NCBI GenBank assembly: GCA_029212415.1
Contig: JARGOF010000001.1
Location: forward strand, 1 to 64,000
Reading direction: 5' to 3'
DNA from: Rhizobiaceae bacterium
Lineage (GTDB): Bacteria > Pseudomonadota > Alphaproteobacteria > Rhizobiales > Rhizobiaceae
Length of the DNA stretch: 64,000 nucleotides
Shown: positions 35,551-45,241 of the stretch, one piece after another
Position numbering within the stretch: the first letter of the stretch is position 1
Layout of the letters: every line of letters begins with the position of its first letter
Position numbers and translations under genes: made by a program
Notes under the pieces: generated by a model
Database searches by the model: none
What the model was told of the DNA's origin: nothing
Seen by the model: only the letters and a program-made list of their open reading frames with translations

Positions 35551-37917
35551 TCACCTGCGCAGCGTATTATCGCTCCAAATCGCGCTGATATGATTGAGCG
35601 CCAGCGGCTCATCCCGCCCGTCCAACAATGCGAGGACCCGGGGCGGCGTCAGGGGCAGTTGCGAGACCTGTTTGCCGGTCGCATTCGCAATGGCGCAGCC
35701 GATGGTGGCGCCGACGTTGAGAATGGGCACTTCACCGGCACCTTTCGTGCCCAATGGGCCGCAGGACGGTGCGCCCTCAAAGAGATCGAATTCGATCGGT
35801 ACAACATCCTGCGCCAGAGGCAGGCGATAGGCCTCGAAGCCCGTTTGATCGAAACAGCCCTGATCGTTGATGGTGATTTCTTCATGCAACGCATAGCCCA
35901 TGCCCTGTACGACACCGCCTTGAATTTGCCCGTGGATGGCCCTGTGGTTCAGCGCCCGGCCAACATCCTGTACGACGCGATAGGCCAGAATTTCAACCTG
36001 CCCGGTGTCCGGATCAATGGCCAGTTCGCAATCGTGCACGGCGAAAACCGGAATATCGATCGCATCAATGAAATGTCCTGCCGCGCAGCCTGGCATGGCT
36101 TCGATGCCCGGGCCGGTGAAGGCGCCACTGCCGGAAATCGGGCCGGTGCGGGTTTCCGCCTCGGCCACCACCTTCTGGATTGTGGTGCCGGAACCGGGTC
36201 TGCCCCGTATCTCGACGCGTCCATCAGCGAGCACCAGCTGTTCGGGGGCGGTTTGCAGCATTTCGCTGGCAACAGCCAGCAGCTTGTCCCGGACTTCATC
36301 ACAGGCCGCTGCGCTGGCCGCGCCTATCGATACGGTGGTGCGACCGCCGCCGACGCCCAGGTCGCGACCGGCAGCGTCGGTGTCAGCAGTCTTGACGATC
36401 ACCTGCTCAGGCGCAATGCCAAGGCCTGCTGCAACGATCTGTGGCAGCGCATGCATCATGCTGCCCGAACCGATTTCGACGCCGGATGTGACCAGAGTGG
36501 CGCTGCCATCAACATTGAGATTGACTGTTGCTGCCGATGGGCCGACGAAGATGAACCATGTGCCGACGGTCATGGCCCGACCGTAGATCCGCCCATCGTC
36601 AAGCCGCTGGCCATTTTCCCGGCCGTTGGGATGTTTGGCGCACAGGGCCTGCATGCGGTCGATCATCGGGCGCAACACATCACCTTCAAAGACCTGCCCG
36701 GTCGCGCCGATATCCTGATCGCCCACGACGTTGTGGCGGCGAAATTCCATCCGGTCCATGCCAATGGCATCGCAGATTTCATCGGTGTGGCGTTCCAGCG
36801 CAAATGTATTGTAGACACCGTTGCAGGCGCGAAATGCACCATTGGGCGGCGTATTGGTATAGATTGCCCGGCTTGATAAGCGCACGGACCCGAGCCGGTA
36901 ATTGCCGCCCAGCGTATGCGCGGTCATGGTGGTCAAAAACACCTGTTCACCGCCGTAGGCGCCACAATCCATCAGAACTGTTGCCTCGCGTCCGACAATT
37001 TCTCCGTCTGCCGTGACAGCCGAGCGGATGCGGATTTCGGCATTTTCCCGGCACAGGCAGGTCATTTGCTCCTCACGGCGTGAATTGACCAGAGAAACAA
37101 CCCGTCCGGATTTTTTTGCCAGAATGGCGGCATAGGGCTCCAGTGAGCAATCGAATTTGAGGCCAAAGCCGCCACCGACAGCCGGGACCGTCACCCGCAC
37201 CTGCGATTCGGGAATATTCAACACTCTGGCGGTGACGTGGCGGACGGTCCAGGGCACCTGGGTAGAGGTCTGGATATGGTGCCTGCCGTCTTCAAAAGCG
37301 GCAACAACAGCGCGCGGTTCAAACGGCACATGGCTTTGTCGGCCAACGCGGTAAACCCCGTCAACAATCGTCACATCCGTGCGGTCAAAAGCTGCATCCG
37401 TGTCACCGCGTGCCACAGTGGCTTCCCAGGCGACATTGCCGCCGCGGGCTGCGCCCTCAAACAGGATGTCGTAATCTTTCCAGTCAGGGTGGACCAGCGG
37501 TGCGTCTTTTTCCAGCGCCTGCGCCATGGTCAGAACGGCGGGCAGGGGCGCCAGTTCCAATGTGATGGCCTGCGCCGCAGCATGGGCCTGTTCGAGCGTT
37601 TCGGCTGCAATGGCGGCAATCGGTTCGCCATGATAGCGGATGACATCCCTGGCAAAAATCGGATGGTCGGCAATGCCGATGCCGTGCGCGCCGGGGGCAT
37701 CTTCCCAGGTGGCTATGGCGCGCACACCGGGCATGGAACGGGCGGCTTCAACATCCAGCCGAAGCACTTGCGCGGAGGCGACGTCTGCGCGCAACAAAAC
37801 CGCATGAATGACCTCCGAGCCGCCCACGTCGATGGTGTATTTCGTGCGGCCGAGCAATTTGTCCCGCGCGTCCCGGCGCGGGAAATTCATCACGGCAGCG
37901 TCTGCAGTGTTCTGCAT
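35551..37917 (-). CDS. Molybdenum hydroxylase large subunit (xanthine dehydrogenase/CoxL family)
   Basis: 788 residues. The N-terminal domain (RDARDKLLGRTKYTIDV) is followed by the molybdopterin-binding domains: VPAVGGGFGLKFDCSLEPYA, GAFRACNGVYNTFALERHTD, and QGGVVQGMGYALHEE. Near the C-terminus GTKGAGEVPILN holds the catalytic Glu. The sequence lacks the AYRCAFR and CSMR-type CO-dehydrogenase signature, so CO oxidation is unlikely; aldehyde or N-heterocycle hydroxylation is the general activity. It is the last gene of a medium-small-large subunit operon, with the small-subunit stop overlapping its ATG by one base (TGATG). Confidence 0.93.
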   Translation of the reverse strand: MQNTADAAVMNFPRRDARDKLLGRTKYTIDVGGSEVIHAVLLRADVASAQVLRLDVEAARSMPGVRAIATWEDAPGAHGIGIADHPIFARDVIRYHGEPIAAIAAETLEQAHAAAQAITLELAPLPAVLTMAQALEKDAPLVHPDWKDYDILFEGAARGGNVAWEATVARGDTDAAFDRTDVTIVDGVYRVGRQSHVPFEPRAVVAAFEDGRHHIQTSTQVPWTVRHVTARVLNIPESQVRVTVPAVGGGFGLKFDCSLEPYAAILAKKSGRVVSLVNSRREEQMTCLCRENAEIRIRSAVTADGEIVGREATVLMDCGAYGGEQVFLTTMTAHTLGGNYRLGSVRLSSRAIYTNTPPNGAFRACNGVYNTFALERHTDEICDAIGMDRMEFRRHNVVGDQDIGATGQVFEGDVLRPMIDRMQALCAKHPNGRENGQRLDDGRIYGRAMTVGTWFIFVGPSAATVNLNVDGSATLVTSGVEIGSGSMMHALPQIVAAGLGIAPEQVIVKTADTDAAGRDLGVGGGRTTVSIGAASAAACDEVRDKLLAVASEMLQTAPEQLVLADGRVEIRGRPGSGTTIQKVVAEAETRTGPISGSGAFTGPGIEAMPGCAAGHFIDAIDIPVFAVHDCELAIDPDTGQVEILAYRVVQDVGRALNHRAIHGQIQGGVVQGMGYALHEEITINDQGCFDQTGFEAYRLPLAQDVVPIEFDLFEGAPSCGPLGTKGAGEVPILNVGATIGCAIANATGKQVSQLPLTPPRVLALLDGRDEPLALNHISAIWSDNTLRR

Positions 37918-38384
37918 CAGGACGTGACCTCGTTTGTGCGGATCGACATGAGTGCGTCAATAATGCGCTCATAGCCGGTGCAGCGGCAGATATTACCGGT
38001 CATTGCGGCCTTGATTTCGTCACGGTCGGGCGATGTATTCGTCTGAAATAAGCGGCTCATGGTCATGACCATGCCCGGAAAACACATGCCGCATTGCACC
38101 ACATCATGGTCTTCGAATGCCTGTTGCACAGCATTGAGATGCTCCATTGTGGCGACGCCTTCAATGGTGGTCACCGCGGCGCCGTCCAGCGATCCGACGG
38201 GCAGCAGGCAAGATGCCATCGGCGCCCCATCCACATGCACCATGCAGGCACCGCAAAAGCCTTCGCGACACACGGCCTTGGTGCCGGTCATGCGCAGATG
38301 GTCGCGCAAGACGTCGACCAGCGGGGTTCTCGGATCACCGCTGAAGATGCGCTCTTCCCTGTTGACTGTCAGTGTGATGGTCAC
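37917..38384 (-). CDS. Molybdenum hydroxylase small (2Fe-2S) subunit
   Basis: 155 residues. It holds two [2Fe-2S] sites: the plant-ferredoxin-like site CREGFCGACMVHVDGAPMASC in the N-terminal half and the helical domain site CGMCFPGMVM with CRCTGYERI in the C-terminal half. It carries electrons from the molybdenum site to FAD. The ATG at 38384 overlaps the medium-subunit stop (ATGA); its own stop overlaps the next gene. A length of 155 is normal for CoxS/XdhA-type small subunits. Confidence 0.94.
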   Translation of the reverse strand: MTITLTVNREERIFSGDPRTPLVDVLRDHLRMTGTKAVCREGFCGACMVHVDGAPMASCLLPVGSLDGAAVTTIEGVATMEHLNAVQQAFEDHDVVQCGMCFPGMVMTMSRLFQTNTSPDRDEIKAAMTGNICRCTGYERIIDALMSIRTNEVTS

Positions 38385-39256
38385 ATGGCCCTCCCCAGGG
38401 TTGTTTCCTGCAGGGTTGAAAACGCGTTGGCAACAAGGCCGGTCAGGACCCGCAGCCGATACCAGCCTGGTGCGTCCATTGCGTCCCGTCCGTCAAATTC
38501 TTCCAGACAGGTTTTGGCGATCATTTGCATTTTTTCGGGCGATGGCGCATGGCCAATGATGGCCTCTTCAAAGCCTGTCCAGCGTTTTGCAACGGCTTCG
38601 ACCGCACCGACCGCGACCGTTGCCGCAGATATTTTTCCGCCGGCACCCAGAGCAATCGACACACTGAGATTGGCAACGGGATAGTCGCCCGCCTTGCGCA
38701 GGGTCAACCGGGCATGCGTGCTTGTACGCTGCGTGCGGGGGATGATCAGGCGTGTTACCAGATCGGTGTGGGCGCGGGTGGCGCGCGCCTCAAGGAAGGC
38801 CGCCATGGTCTGGGTTCTGCTGCCATCAAGGCCTTCGATTTCCAGTCTGGCATCCAGGGCGAGAAGCGCCGGCACCAGATCAGCCGCCGCAAATTCCGCT
38901 GTGCAAATGTTGCCGCCAATGGTTGCCATGCGTCGAATGGCCGGATTGGCCGAATGGCCAGCCGCCTGTGCCAAGGCTGCCAGATCATTGTATCCGTTTA
39001 GAGCATTGGCGATTTGTTCATGGGTCGCCAGAGCGCCGATCACTGCCTCTTGCTGGTCAATGTTTATGGTGCGCAGCGCTTCGATGCGTGACAGGTCGAT
39101 CAGGGTCCGATCAGCTGTTTCGCAGCGCAGCGGGGCACGCATAACCCAGGTTGCGCCGGCCAGAGGAATGGCACTGTCTGCCAATTCACGCAGAGCACGC
39201 AGTGCCTCGTTCAGATCATTTGCCAGGAAAAGTTTGGGGTAGGGCGTAATGTCCAC
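38381..39256 (-). CDS. Molybdenum hydroxylase medium (FAD-binding) subunit
   Basis: About 291 residues. FAD-binding motifs IPLAGATWVMR and MATIGGNICTAEFAA (AGGT and TIGGN-type) are present, followed by the CutM/CoxM C-terminal domain. I prefer GTG 39256 (VDITPYPKLFL) because GGCAGG precedes it and the upstream 23 residues look non-native; the frame runs to a TTG at 39325. It is the first gene of the operon, 182 bp from the convergently oriented LacI gene on the same strand. Electron flow is Mo site, 2Fe-2S, FAD, then NAD or a quinone. Confidence 0.9.
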   Translation of the reverse strand: MDITPYPKLFLANDLNEALRALRELADSAIPLAGATWVMRAPLRCETADRTLIDLSRIEALRTINIDQQEAVIGALATHEQIANALNGYNDLAALAQAAGHSANPAIRRMATIGGNICTAEFAAADLVPALLALDARLEIEGLDGSRTQTMAAFLEARATRAHTDLVTRLIIPRTQRTSTHARLTLRKAGDYPVANLSVSIALGAGGKISAATVAVGAVEAVAKRWTGFEEAIIGHAPSPEKMQMIAKTCLEEFDGRDAMDAPGWYRLRVLTGLVANAFSTLQETTLGRAM

Positions 39257-39438
39257 TGCTGCCTGCCGGTTTGATGTGCGTATCCTGCACCGAAGCCGGC
39301 AAAAGGCGCCAGCCCGGACAGACAAGGGGTGAATGGTCGCAGCCTAACATCCGCGCCGAACCATGAAAAATTCAATTTCCGCAGGGCAGCTATCTGAATT
39401 GTTGATAATGCCCCTTTTCAGGCGCGCTTCATCCAGCG

Positions 39439-40446
39439 TTAGCGGGATGGGATATTTTCGTGAAACAACACCTGCAACCGTGGCAGATATTCCGGTTCCT
39501 TTGTTCCCCGGACCGCGGCGGCGAGCAGCTTGATGATTTCGCGCGCCTCGACCCGAGAATTCTGATCGATCACGGCATCCACTGTTCTGTCCAACAGAAG
39601 ACCTCTGGTGGCGTCGGTCAGGTCATGGGCGATGAAGACAATGTCATGCTGCGCATTGGCCTCCTTCAGGGCCTGCGCAATGCCCTGTGTGCCGGACCCG
39701 ATATTGTAAATCGCCGACGGTCGATCTGTCTTGAGAATGGCGTGCATCTCCTCATAGGCGCGGTCCCGGTCCTCTTCGACTTCAATCAGCGCCGATATGC
39801 GCAGATTGTTGAAGTCGCGCCCCGTCACCGCGCGAAACCCCATTTCCCGTTCTTCGTGCCCGCGATAGGAGGGCGAACCGATGAACACCACGATGTTGTG
39901 CTGGTTGTCGGGATGCAGGAAGCGCCCGGTCAAGAGGCCTGCAAGCCTTCCGGCGGCCCGGTTGTCTATCCCGATATAGCCGACCTTTGTCACCGAGCGT
40001 ATGTCCGAGACCAGCGTGGCGACACGCACGCCGGAGGTGGCGAGCCGGTTGATGGCCTCGCGTACAGCCGGATGGTCGGGTGCGACCACACCGACCGCAT
40101 CGGTTTTTCCAACCATCTCGTGCAGCCGGGCGGCTACCCGATAGGGATCAAAGCCGTCAATGACGTGCAGATTCGGAAGAACGTTGCCATAGCTGGTGGC
40201 TTCTTCAAGCAGGTCCTTGCGCAGATTGGCAATGAAGCTGTTGCTGCCACCCGGCAGTATGAAATCGATGTGGACATCGGCAGCAGGTTGAATTTCCGCC
40301 GGTCCGAAATAGCCCATGCGCCGCGCTGCCGCGAGCACGATCTCACGGGTGCGTTGTTTGACCCCGCCGCGATCATTAAGGGCCCTATCCACGGTTGCAA
40401 CCGAGAAACCGACTTCCTGTGCAATCTGGCTGACTGTTGTTTTCAA
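39439..40446 (-). CDS. LacI-family regulator with sugar-binding-protein-like sensor domain
   Basis: 335 residues from TTG 40446, supported by GGAG six bases upstream; the frame extends to 40491. Residues 1-55 form the LacI helix-turn-helix and hinge (TTVSQIAQEVGFSVATVDRA LNDRG). The rest is the type 1 periplasmic-binding-fold effector domain (VHIDFILPGGSNSFIANL, LVSDIRSVTKVGYIGIDNR, GSPSYRGHEEREMGF). It is divergent from the ABC importer operon starting at 40666 and is the natural candidate for its control. An imperfect palindrome at 40576-40609 lies in the shared promoter gap. Confidence 0.92.
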   Translation of the reverse strand: MKTTVSQIAQEVGFSVATVDRALNDRGGVKQRTREIVLAAARRMGYFGPAEIQPAADVHIDFILPGGSNSFIANLRKDLLEEATSYGNVLPNLHVIDGFDPYRVAARLHEMVGKTDAVGVVAPDHPAVREAINRLATSGVRVATLVSDIRSVTKVGYIGIDNRAAGRLAGLLTGRFLHPDNQHNIVVFIGSPSYRGHEEREMGFRAVTGRDFNNLRISALIEVEEDRDRAYEEMHAILKTDRPSAIYNIGSGTQGIAQALKEANAQHDIVFIAHDLTDATRGLLLDRTVDAVIDQNSRVEAREIIKLLAAAVRGTKEPEYLPRLQVLFHENIPSR

Positions 40447-40575
40447 TGCCTGCTCCGAGTCTTTGCGATGTCTGCACAAACCGCGCAACAATCATAATCC
40501 ATCATTTCCAGAATTCGTTCTATTTACAAGTCAATTCAAGGTTCAAGACTGTGCATATGAATGATAATGATGTTA

Positions 40576-40609
40576 AATGATTGGTTATGACGCTTGTGCT
40601 GCAATCATT
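40576..40609. promoter_or_regulatory. Candidate LacI operator (inverted repeat)
   Basis: AATGATTG (40576-40583) and CAATCATT (40602-40609) are perfect 8-bp inverted arms 18 bp apart in the gap between the LacI gene and the ABC operon. A related CAATCATA occurs at about 40489. The wide centre makes this a weaker candidate than a classical LacI palindrome. Confidence 0.35.
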
Positions 40610-40665
40610 ATACATCAATATTTCCTCGCAATGGTGGTGCCAAATCACCAATTTGGGAGGATATT

Positions 40666-42267
40666 ATGGTTTTGAAATCTGCATTTTCGCGCAGGAAATT
40701 CCTGTCTACCACAACGGCTGCTGGCGTTCTGGCCATCGGTACACCGCTTTATCTGCGTCCTGACAGGGCCAGAGCTGCCGACGGTCTTGCCGAGGGCATG
40801 GTTGGCGGTCCGACCGGCTTTGACGGCGCTGAGCGCTATCAGTACGGTCCGGACACCCCGGAAGGTCGTGCCGTGGAAGGTGCACGCTCCTTGAAGGCTT
40901 CGGGAAAAGCGCCCGAACGTATTGTCCTGGGCCTTTCCGACGGCTCGATTGGACAGATTACCCAGCCATTCCCTGCTGGAGCGCCCTCGATCAAGGATCT
41001 GTGGGAGCAGGAAACCGGCATCAAGCTTGATATTATTGGCGTTCCAAGCGGCCAGGAGTTCACCAAGGTCATGCAGGATATCAGCACCAGCGGCGGGGCA
41101 TTTGATGTCTATGCGGTTGAGTGGAACCGTCTTGGTGATCTGGCAGAGACCGGCGGTATCGTCAATCTGGATGAATATGTCGCCACGCATCGGCCCGAAT
41201 GGGATGATGTGGATCGCGGCTATGTCGGCGGCGCCAAAGGCGTTTCATTGCTCAACAATTATCGTGGTTCGACCTATGGGGTGTCGCTGGATGGGGACTT
41301 CCAGACCTGGAACCATCGTACCGACCTGTTCTCTGATCCAAAGGAACAGAAGGCCTTTGCCGACAAGCATGGATATGCCCTGGCGCCACCGAAGACCTGG
41401 AAAGAACACGACGAGATCGCAGCGTTTTTCCATCGCCCGGATGATGGCCTGTTCGGCAGCACCGACCTGCGCAACCAGGGTTGGGGGTACACCAACTGGT
41501 ATCAGCGCTACGTTTCCATGGCATCGCCAAACCAGTTTCTGTTTGCCGATGACGGTACGTCCTTGATCAACTCCGACCAGGGTGTTGCGGCCACAGAGGA
41601 ATACGTCAAATCGCTGGCACATCACTCACCGGATGCAATTTCCTGGGGCTGGCCGGAACAGTATGGCAATTTCGCCAGTGGCGGCGCTGCGATGACCTGT
41701 GCTTTCTCCAATCTGCCGAAATTCCTCGACAATGCAGCCAATGAAGGCTCCAAGGTTACCGGCAAGATCGGGTCCCACATTCCACCAGGGCGCGTTCACG
41801 ACGATGGAATGGTCAGTCGTTCAGTGCTCTGGCTGAATCTCAGTGCCAGTGTCTCCTCGCAATCAGCCCATCCGGAAACGGCCTATCTGTTGCTTCAGTG
41901 GTTGGGTTCATCGCGCATCTATTCCTGGATGACGGCCAATCCGGGTGGCTATTTCGATCCGTTCCAACTGTCCAATTTTGCGGATCCGCTGGTGCGTGAA
42001 ACCTACCATGATTATCACATGGATGTGGTGCGCGAGACTGTGCGTCGCACGGTTCCGACGATCAATTATCCAGGCGCAACTGCTTTCCACAATGCACTGG
42101 ATGAAAATCTGGTGGGTGCCCTGACCGGTTCGATGACATCTGAACAGGCGATGCAAAACACCGAACGCAGCTGGAAGCGCATTGCCCGCCGTGTTGGTGA
42201 GGAGAAATTGATCGAGGCCATCACGGCAAACAAGGCGGCCTGGCCGGATCTTGTAGACCCTGTCTGA
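40666..42267 (+). CDS. ABC importer substrate-binding protein (CUT1 sugar type, Tat-like signal)
   Basis: 533 residues. The start SRRKFLSTTTAAGVLAIG is a twin-arginine-like signal with cleavage near ARAADG (about residue 37). The mature part is a family 1 extracellular solute-binding protein (IKDLWEQETGIKLDIIGVPS, YGVSLDGDFQTWNHRTDL, GRVHDDGMVSRSVLWLNLS). ATG 40666 follows GGGAGGATATT. It opens a run of twelve co-directional genes with the rest of the transporter directly downstream, after a strong stem-loop. The transported solute is probably a sugar, polyol or similar compound; the sequence does not say which. Confidence 0.92.
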   Translation: MVLKSAFSRRKFLSTTTAAGVLAIGTPLYLRPDRARAADGLAEGMVGGPTGFDGAERYQYGPDTPEGRAVEGARSLKASGKAPERIVLGLSDGSIGQITQPFPAGAPSIKDLWEQETGIKLDIIGVPSGQEFTKVMQDISTSGGAFDVYAVEWNRLGDLAETGGIVNLDEYVATHRPEWDDVDRGYVGGAKGVSLLNNYRGSTYGVSLDGDFQTWNHRTDLFSDPKEQKAFADKHGYALAPPKTWKEHDEIAAFFHRPDDGLFGSTDLRNQGWGYTNWYQRYVSMASPNQFLFADDGTSLINSDQGVAATEEYVKSLAHHSPDAISWGWPEQYGNFASGGAAMTCAFSNLPKFLDNAANEGSKVTGKIGSHIPPGRVHDDGMVSRSVLWLNLSASVSSQSAHPETAYLLLQWLGSSRIYSWMTANPGGYFDPFQLSNFADPLVRETYHDYHMDVVRETVRRTVPTINYPGATAFHNALDENLVGALTGSMTSEQAMQNTERSWKRIARRVGEEKLIEAITANKAAWPDLVDPV

Positions 42268-42292
42268 TAGGACTCCCGAACTCCCGGTAAGC

Positions 42293-42319
42293 CCGGGGGC
42301 CAGCGAGTCTGGCCCCCGG
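42293..42319 (+). other. Intercistronic stem-loop after the binding-protein gene
   Basis: CCGGGGGCCA and TGGCCCCCGG form a perfect 10-bp GC-rich stem around GCGAGTC. It lies between the binding-protein stop and the first permease. There is no U-run, so it probably stabilises the upstream mRNA end or reduces readthrough, as expected where binding protein is needed in excess over permease. Confidence 0.75.
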
Positions 42320-42345
42320 AGGTTGTCAATTTGCAGGTGTAGTAC

Positions 42346-43206
42346 ATGCGTCGATCTCTCCCCTTTGAATTTTTGCGCTATGCAATGATCTTGCTGATTA
42401 TCGCGATATCACTGGTTCCGACGCTGTGGATGTTGTCGATGGCTTTCAAGCCAATCGCCGAATGGTCGGCGTCCGGTGCTGCTTTGACCTGGTGGCCAGA
42501 GAACCCGACGCTGGACAATTTCCGTTTTATTTTTGGTCAATCATCCTCCGAACTCATCGTATCTCTTGAGCGGACCGCTGCGCGTCCCATTGTGGCATCC
42601 TTGCTCGCGGCGATCGTTGGTACATTGATCGCCATGACTGCGGGCACGGCTGCAGCCTATGGCCTGTCGCGGTTTGGCAAAGGCAACAATCTGCCTCTGG
42701 CCCTCATTCAATTGCGCCTGTTTCCACCCATGGCCGTGATGATACCGCTGATGATCATGTGGTCGTTTCTGGGTCTGATAGACAATTGGTTTGGTCTGGC
42801 GGTTGTTTACGGAATTGTCACGCTGCCCTTTGCCTTCTGGCTGATGAAGACATTTTTTGACGACATGCCACGCGAGATTGAAGATGCGGCGCTGGTCGAA
42901 GGCTGCACGCGGCTGCGGGTATTTGCCGTGATCACCCTGCCGATGATGCGCCCGGCGCTGGCATCCTCTGCGCTTTTCGTCTTCATCATGAACTGGTCGG
43001 ATTATCTCATCGCACTGCTGCTGACGACGCGGGACTGGGTGACCATTCCCGTTTACATGACGTCACTGTCCTCCTCCATGACAGGGCAGCTCTATGGTGC
43101 GAAGGCTGCACTGGGACTGATTGCGGCGATACCGCCGGTCATATTGGGTATTGCCATCCAGAAACATCTGGTGCGCGGTCTGACATTTGGAGCCTTGAAG
43201 GAATGA
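42346..43206 (+). CDS. ABC permease, MalG-like (CUT1 type)
   Basis: 286 residues with six membrane helices. The inner-membrane coupling loop reads [20 protein letters not shown], the EAA motif of MalG-type permeases. It forms the channel with the next permease. Its start at 42346 is an ATG about 79 bp after the binding protein. The ATGA overlap with the following gene shows translational coupling. MalG-type before MalF-type is a less common order. Confidence 0.92.
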   Translation: MRRSLPFEFLRYAMILLIIAISLVPTLWMLSMAFKPIAEWSASGAALTWWPENPTLDNFRFIFGQSSSELIVSLERTAARPIVASLLAAIVGTLIAMTAGTAAAYGLSRFGKGNNLPLALIQLRLFPPMAVMIPLMIMWSFLGLIDNWFGLAVVYGIVTLPFAFWLMKTFFDDMPREIEDAALVEGCTRLRVFAVITLPMMRPALASSALFVFIMNWSDYLIALLLTTRDWVTIPVYMTSLSSSMTGQLYGAKAALGLIAAIPPVILGIAIQKHLVRGLTFGALKE

Positions 43207-44150
43207 ACGGGGTGTCTGTGAAAGAGGCGGATATTGCGGTGCTTCCGCAGGATAATGCCGGCAGTGAAGAAAAGCGCCTTGGTTTCTGGCTGACGTTGCC
43301 GGCACAATGTCTCGTGCTGTTCATCGCCGTTTTCCCCATCCTGATGCAATTGTACATCTCGATGACGGACTGGTCACCGCTGGATGGTATTCCCTGGTAC
43401 AGGGCGTACGAGTTGTGGATCGGCTTCATCAACTATACGGATCTGGCCTCGGACAGCCGCTTCTGGGCCGCCATGTGGCGTACCTTTCTGGTGATGATCG
43501 TCTGCGTGCCGATCCAGTTTCTTCTGGGGTTGGGGCTTGCCGTGCTTTTCGTCGACGAGTTCCCGGGCAAGCGCTGGTTCTATTCGACGCTGTTGATACC
43601 AATGATGGTGGTGCCTGCCGTCGCCGGATACATGTTTTTCCTGCTTTTCCAGTCGGGCGGGCCGGTCAATGATCTTCTCTCGCTGTTTTCCGCATCTCCG
43701 GTCAAGATTGCCTGGCTGTCGGATCCCAGTCTTGCCTTGGTGGCCGTCATGGCGGCTGACATCTGGCAATGGACGCCATTGATGTTCCTCATCCTGCTGG
43801 CGGGCATGATTTCCGTTCCCCAGGACCAGCAAATGGCTGCCGTTTTGCTTGGCGCATCATGGGGACGTCGCTTTTTCACCATTGTGCTGCCCCGGATGAA
43901 GACCATCATCATCATCGCACTGGCGATCCGCACAATCGAAATCTTCAAGATATTCGATACGCTCTACATCATGACCGGTGGCGGGCCGGGTGTCGCCACG
44001 GAAACCATCTCCGTCTATATCTACAAGGTCACCCAGCAGGATCTGATCTGGGGTTATGTGGCAGCGATTGCGCTGGCCATCCTGATTGTGCTGTCTGTCA
44101 TATCGGCGATTGCCATCAGCAGAATGTCAAAAGGGGCGAATGCCAGATGA
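43203..44150 (+). CDS. ABC permease, MalF-like (CUT1 type)
   Basis: 315 residues; ATG overlaps the preceding stop (ATGA). A short cytosolic start is followed by six membrane helices, with the coupling loop [20 protein letters not shown] near residue 210. Pairs with the MalG-like protein. The next gene's ATG again overlaps its stop, so the four transporter genes are tightly coupled. Confidence 0.92.
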   Translation: MNGVSVKEADIAVLPQDNAGSEEKRLGFWLTLPAQCLVLFIAVFPILMQLYISMTDWSPLDGIPWYRAYELWIGFINYTDLASDSRFWAAMWRTFLVMIVCVPIQFLLGLGLAVLFVDEFPGKRWFYSTLLIPMMVVPAVAGYMFFLLFQSGGPVNDLLSLFSASPVKIAWLSDPSLALVAVMAADIWQWTPLMFLILLAGMISVPQDQQMAAVLLGASWGRRFFTIVLPRMKTIIIIALAIRTIEIFKIFDTLYIMTGGGPGVATETISVYIYKVTQQDLIWGYVAAIALAILIVLSVISAIAISRMSKGANAR

Positions 44151-45241
44151 CGCAAATTGCCCTTTCCAATCTCGGCAAGAAGTTTGGTTCCTTCACGGCG
44201 CTGGCGCAGATGAACCTGACCATTGGTGATGGCGAGTTCGTGGCACTTCTCGGGCCGTCAGGCTGCGGGAAATCCACAACGATGAACATGATTGCCGGTA
44301 TGGTGGACCCCACCGAAGGCGATATTCGCTTTGATGACCGCAGCATTCTGGATGTTCCGATGAGCCGCCGGGGTGTGGGTTTCGTTTTTCAGAATTATGC
44401 GATTTTCACCCATATGTCTGTTCGCGAAAACCTGGCCTACGGTTTGCGGGCGCAGGGCGTCAGTGCGTCCGAGCGCAACCGCCGGGTCAATGCCATGGCC
44501 GACCTGTTGCAATTGACCCCGATGCTGGACAGACGGGCCGCAGGCCTGTCGGTCAATATTTTGCAGCGCCTGGCGATCGGGCGCTCAGCCGTGGTCGAGC
44601 CGGCCATATTTTTGCTGGATGAACCGCTGTCGAATGTTGATGCAGCGTTTCGCTCTGTCATGCGCAGTGAACTCAAGGCTCTGCAAAGGCAATTCTCACA
44701 GACCCTGGTCTATGTCACCCACGACCAGCTGGAAGCCATGACCATGGCGGATCGCATTGCGGTGATGGATCACGGCAAGCTGCTGCAGGTTGGCACGCCA
44801 TTGGAAATTTACAACAACCCGCAGGACGTCTTTGTCGCGCGCTTCATCGGCTCTCCGGGCATGAATATTCTTGAAGGCACCATTGCTTCATCGGATGAAG
44901 GCAAACTGGTTGATCTGGCATCGGCCGGCCGGTCGGCACCACTTGCTCTTTCGGACCGCGCTGCTTCTCAAGGGTTGCCGGAAAAAGTTCTTTTCGGGTT
45001 TCGTCCGGAACAGGTCAATCCCGATCCCAATGGCACCATGGCCCTGCCGGTGAATTTCGTCGAACGTATCGGTGCGCGCACGATCCTGCATCTGGGAGGC
45101 GACGGCTTGGAGGCCAAGGCTGTTCTGGATAATCAGATCGCGATGCCGAGCATTGGTGATATTTTGCGGTTTTCCATCGACCCGAAAATGGTACGGCTGT
45201 TCGATCCCGTTTCAGGAATTGCCATTGGAGGAGATATCTGA
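44147..45241 (+). CDS. ABC ATP-binding protein with degenerate signature (UgpC/GlpS-like)
   Basis: 364 residues. Walker A GPSGCGKST (36-44), Q-loop FQNYAIF (Gln82), Walker B IFLLDEPLSNVD with catalytic Glu159, and H-loop YVTHDQLEAM are normal. The signature that should read LSGGQ is instead LSVNI (134-138). The C-terminal beta-rich regulatory domain (TOBE-like) follows. The partner ATPase just downstream has a normal signature but Asp in place of its catalytic Glu, so they look like an asymmetric heterodimer. The same division is seen in glycerol-type importers of rhizobia (GlpS/GlpT). ATG overlaps the permease stop; its own stop overlaps the partner's ATG. Confidence 0.92.
   Translation: MTQIALSNLGKKFGSFTALAQMNLTIGDGEFVALLGPSGCGKSTTMNMIAGMVDPTEGDIRFDDRSILDVPMSRRGVGFVFQNYAIFTHMSVRENLAYGLRAQGVSASERNRRVNAMADLLQLTPMLDRRAAGLSVNILQRLAIGRSAVVEPAIFLLDEPLSNVDAAFRSVMRSELKALQRQFSQTLVYVTHDQLEAMTMADRIAVMDHGKLLQVGTPLEIYNNPQDVFVARFIGSPGMNILEGTIASSDEGKLVDLASAGRSAPLALSDRAASQGLPEKVLFGFRPEQVNPDPNGTMALPVNFVERIGARTILHLGGDGLEAKAVLDNQIAMPSIGDILRFSIDPKMVRLFDPVSGIAIGGDI

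Noticed and set aside
35551-39256. Carbon monoxide dehydrogenase
   Set aside because: The large subunit lacks the CO-dehydrogenase active-site signature; only the general molybdenum hydroxylase class is supported.
43769-44146. Upstream extension of the first sugar-type ATPase frame
   Set aside because: It overlaps the MalF-like permease; the ATGA overlap start at 44147 gives a normal ABC ATPase N-terminus.
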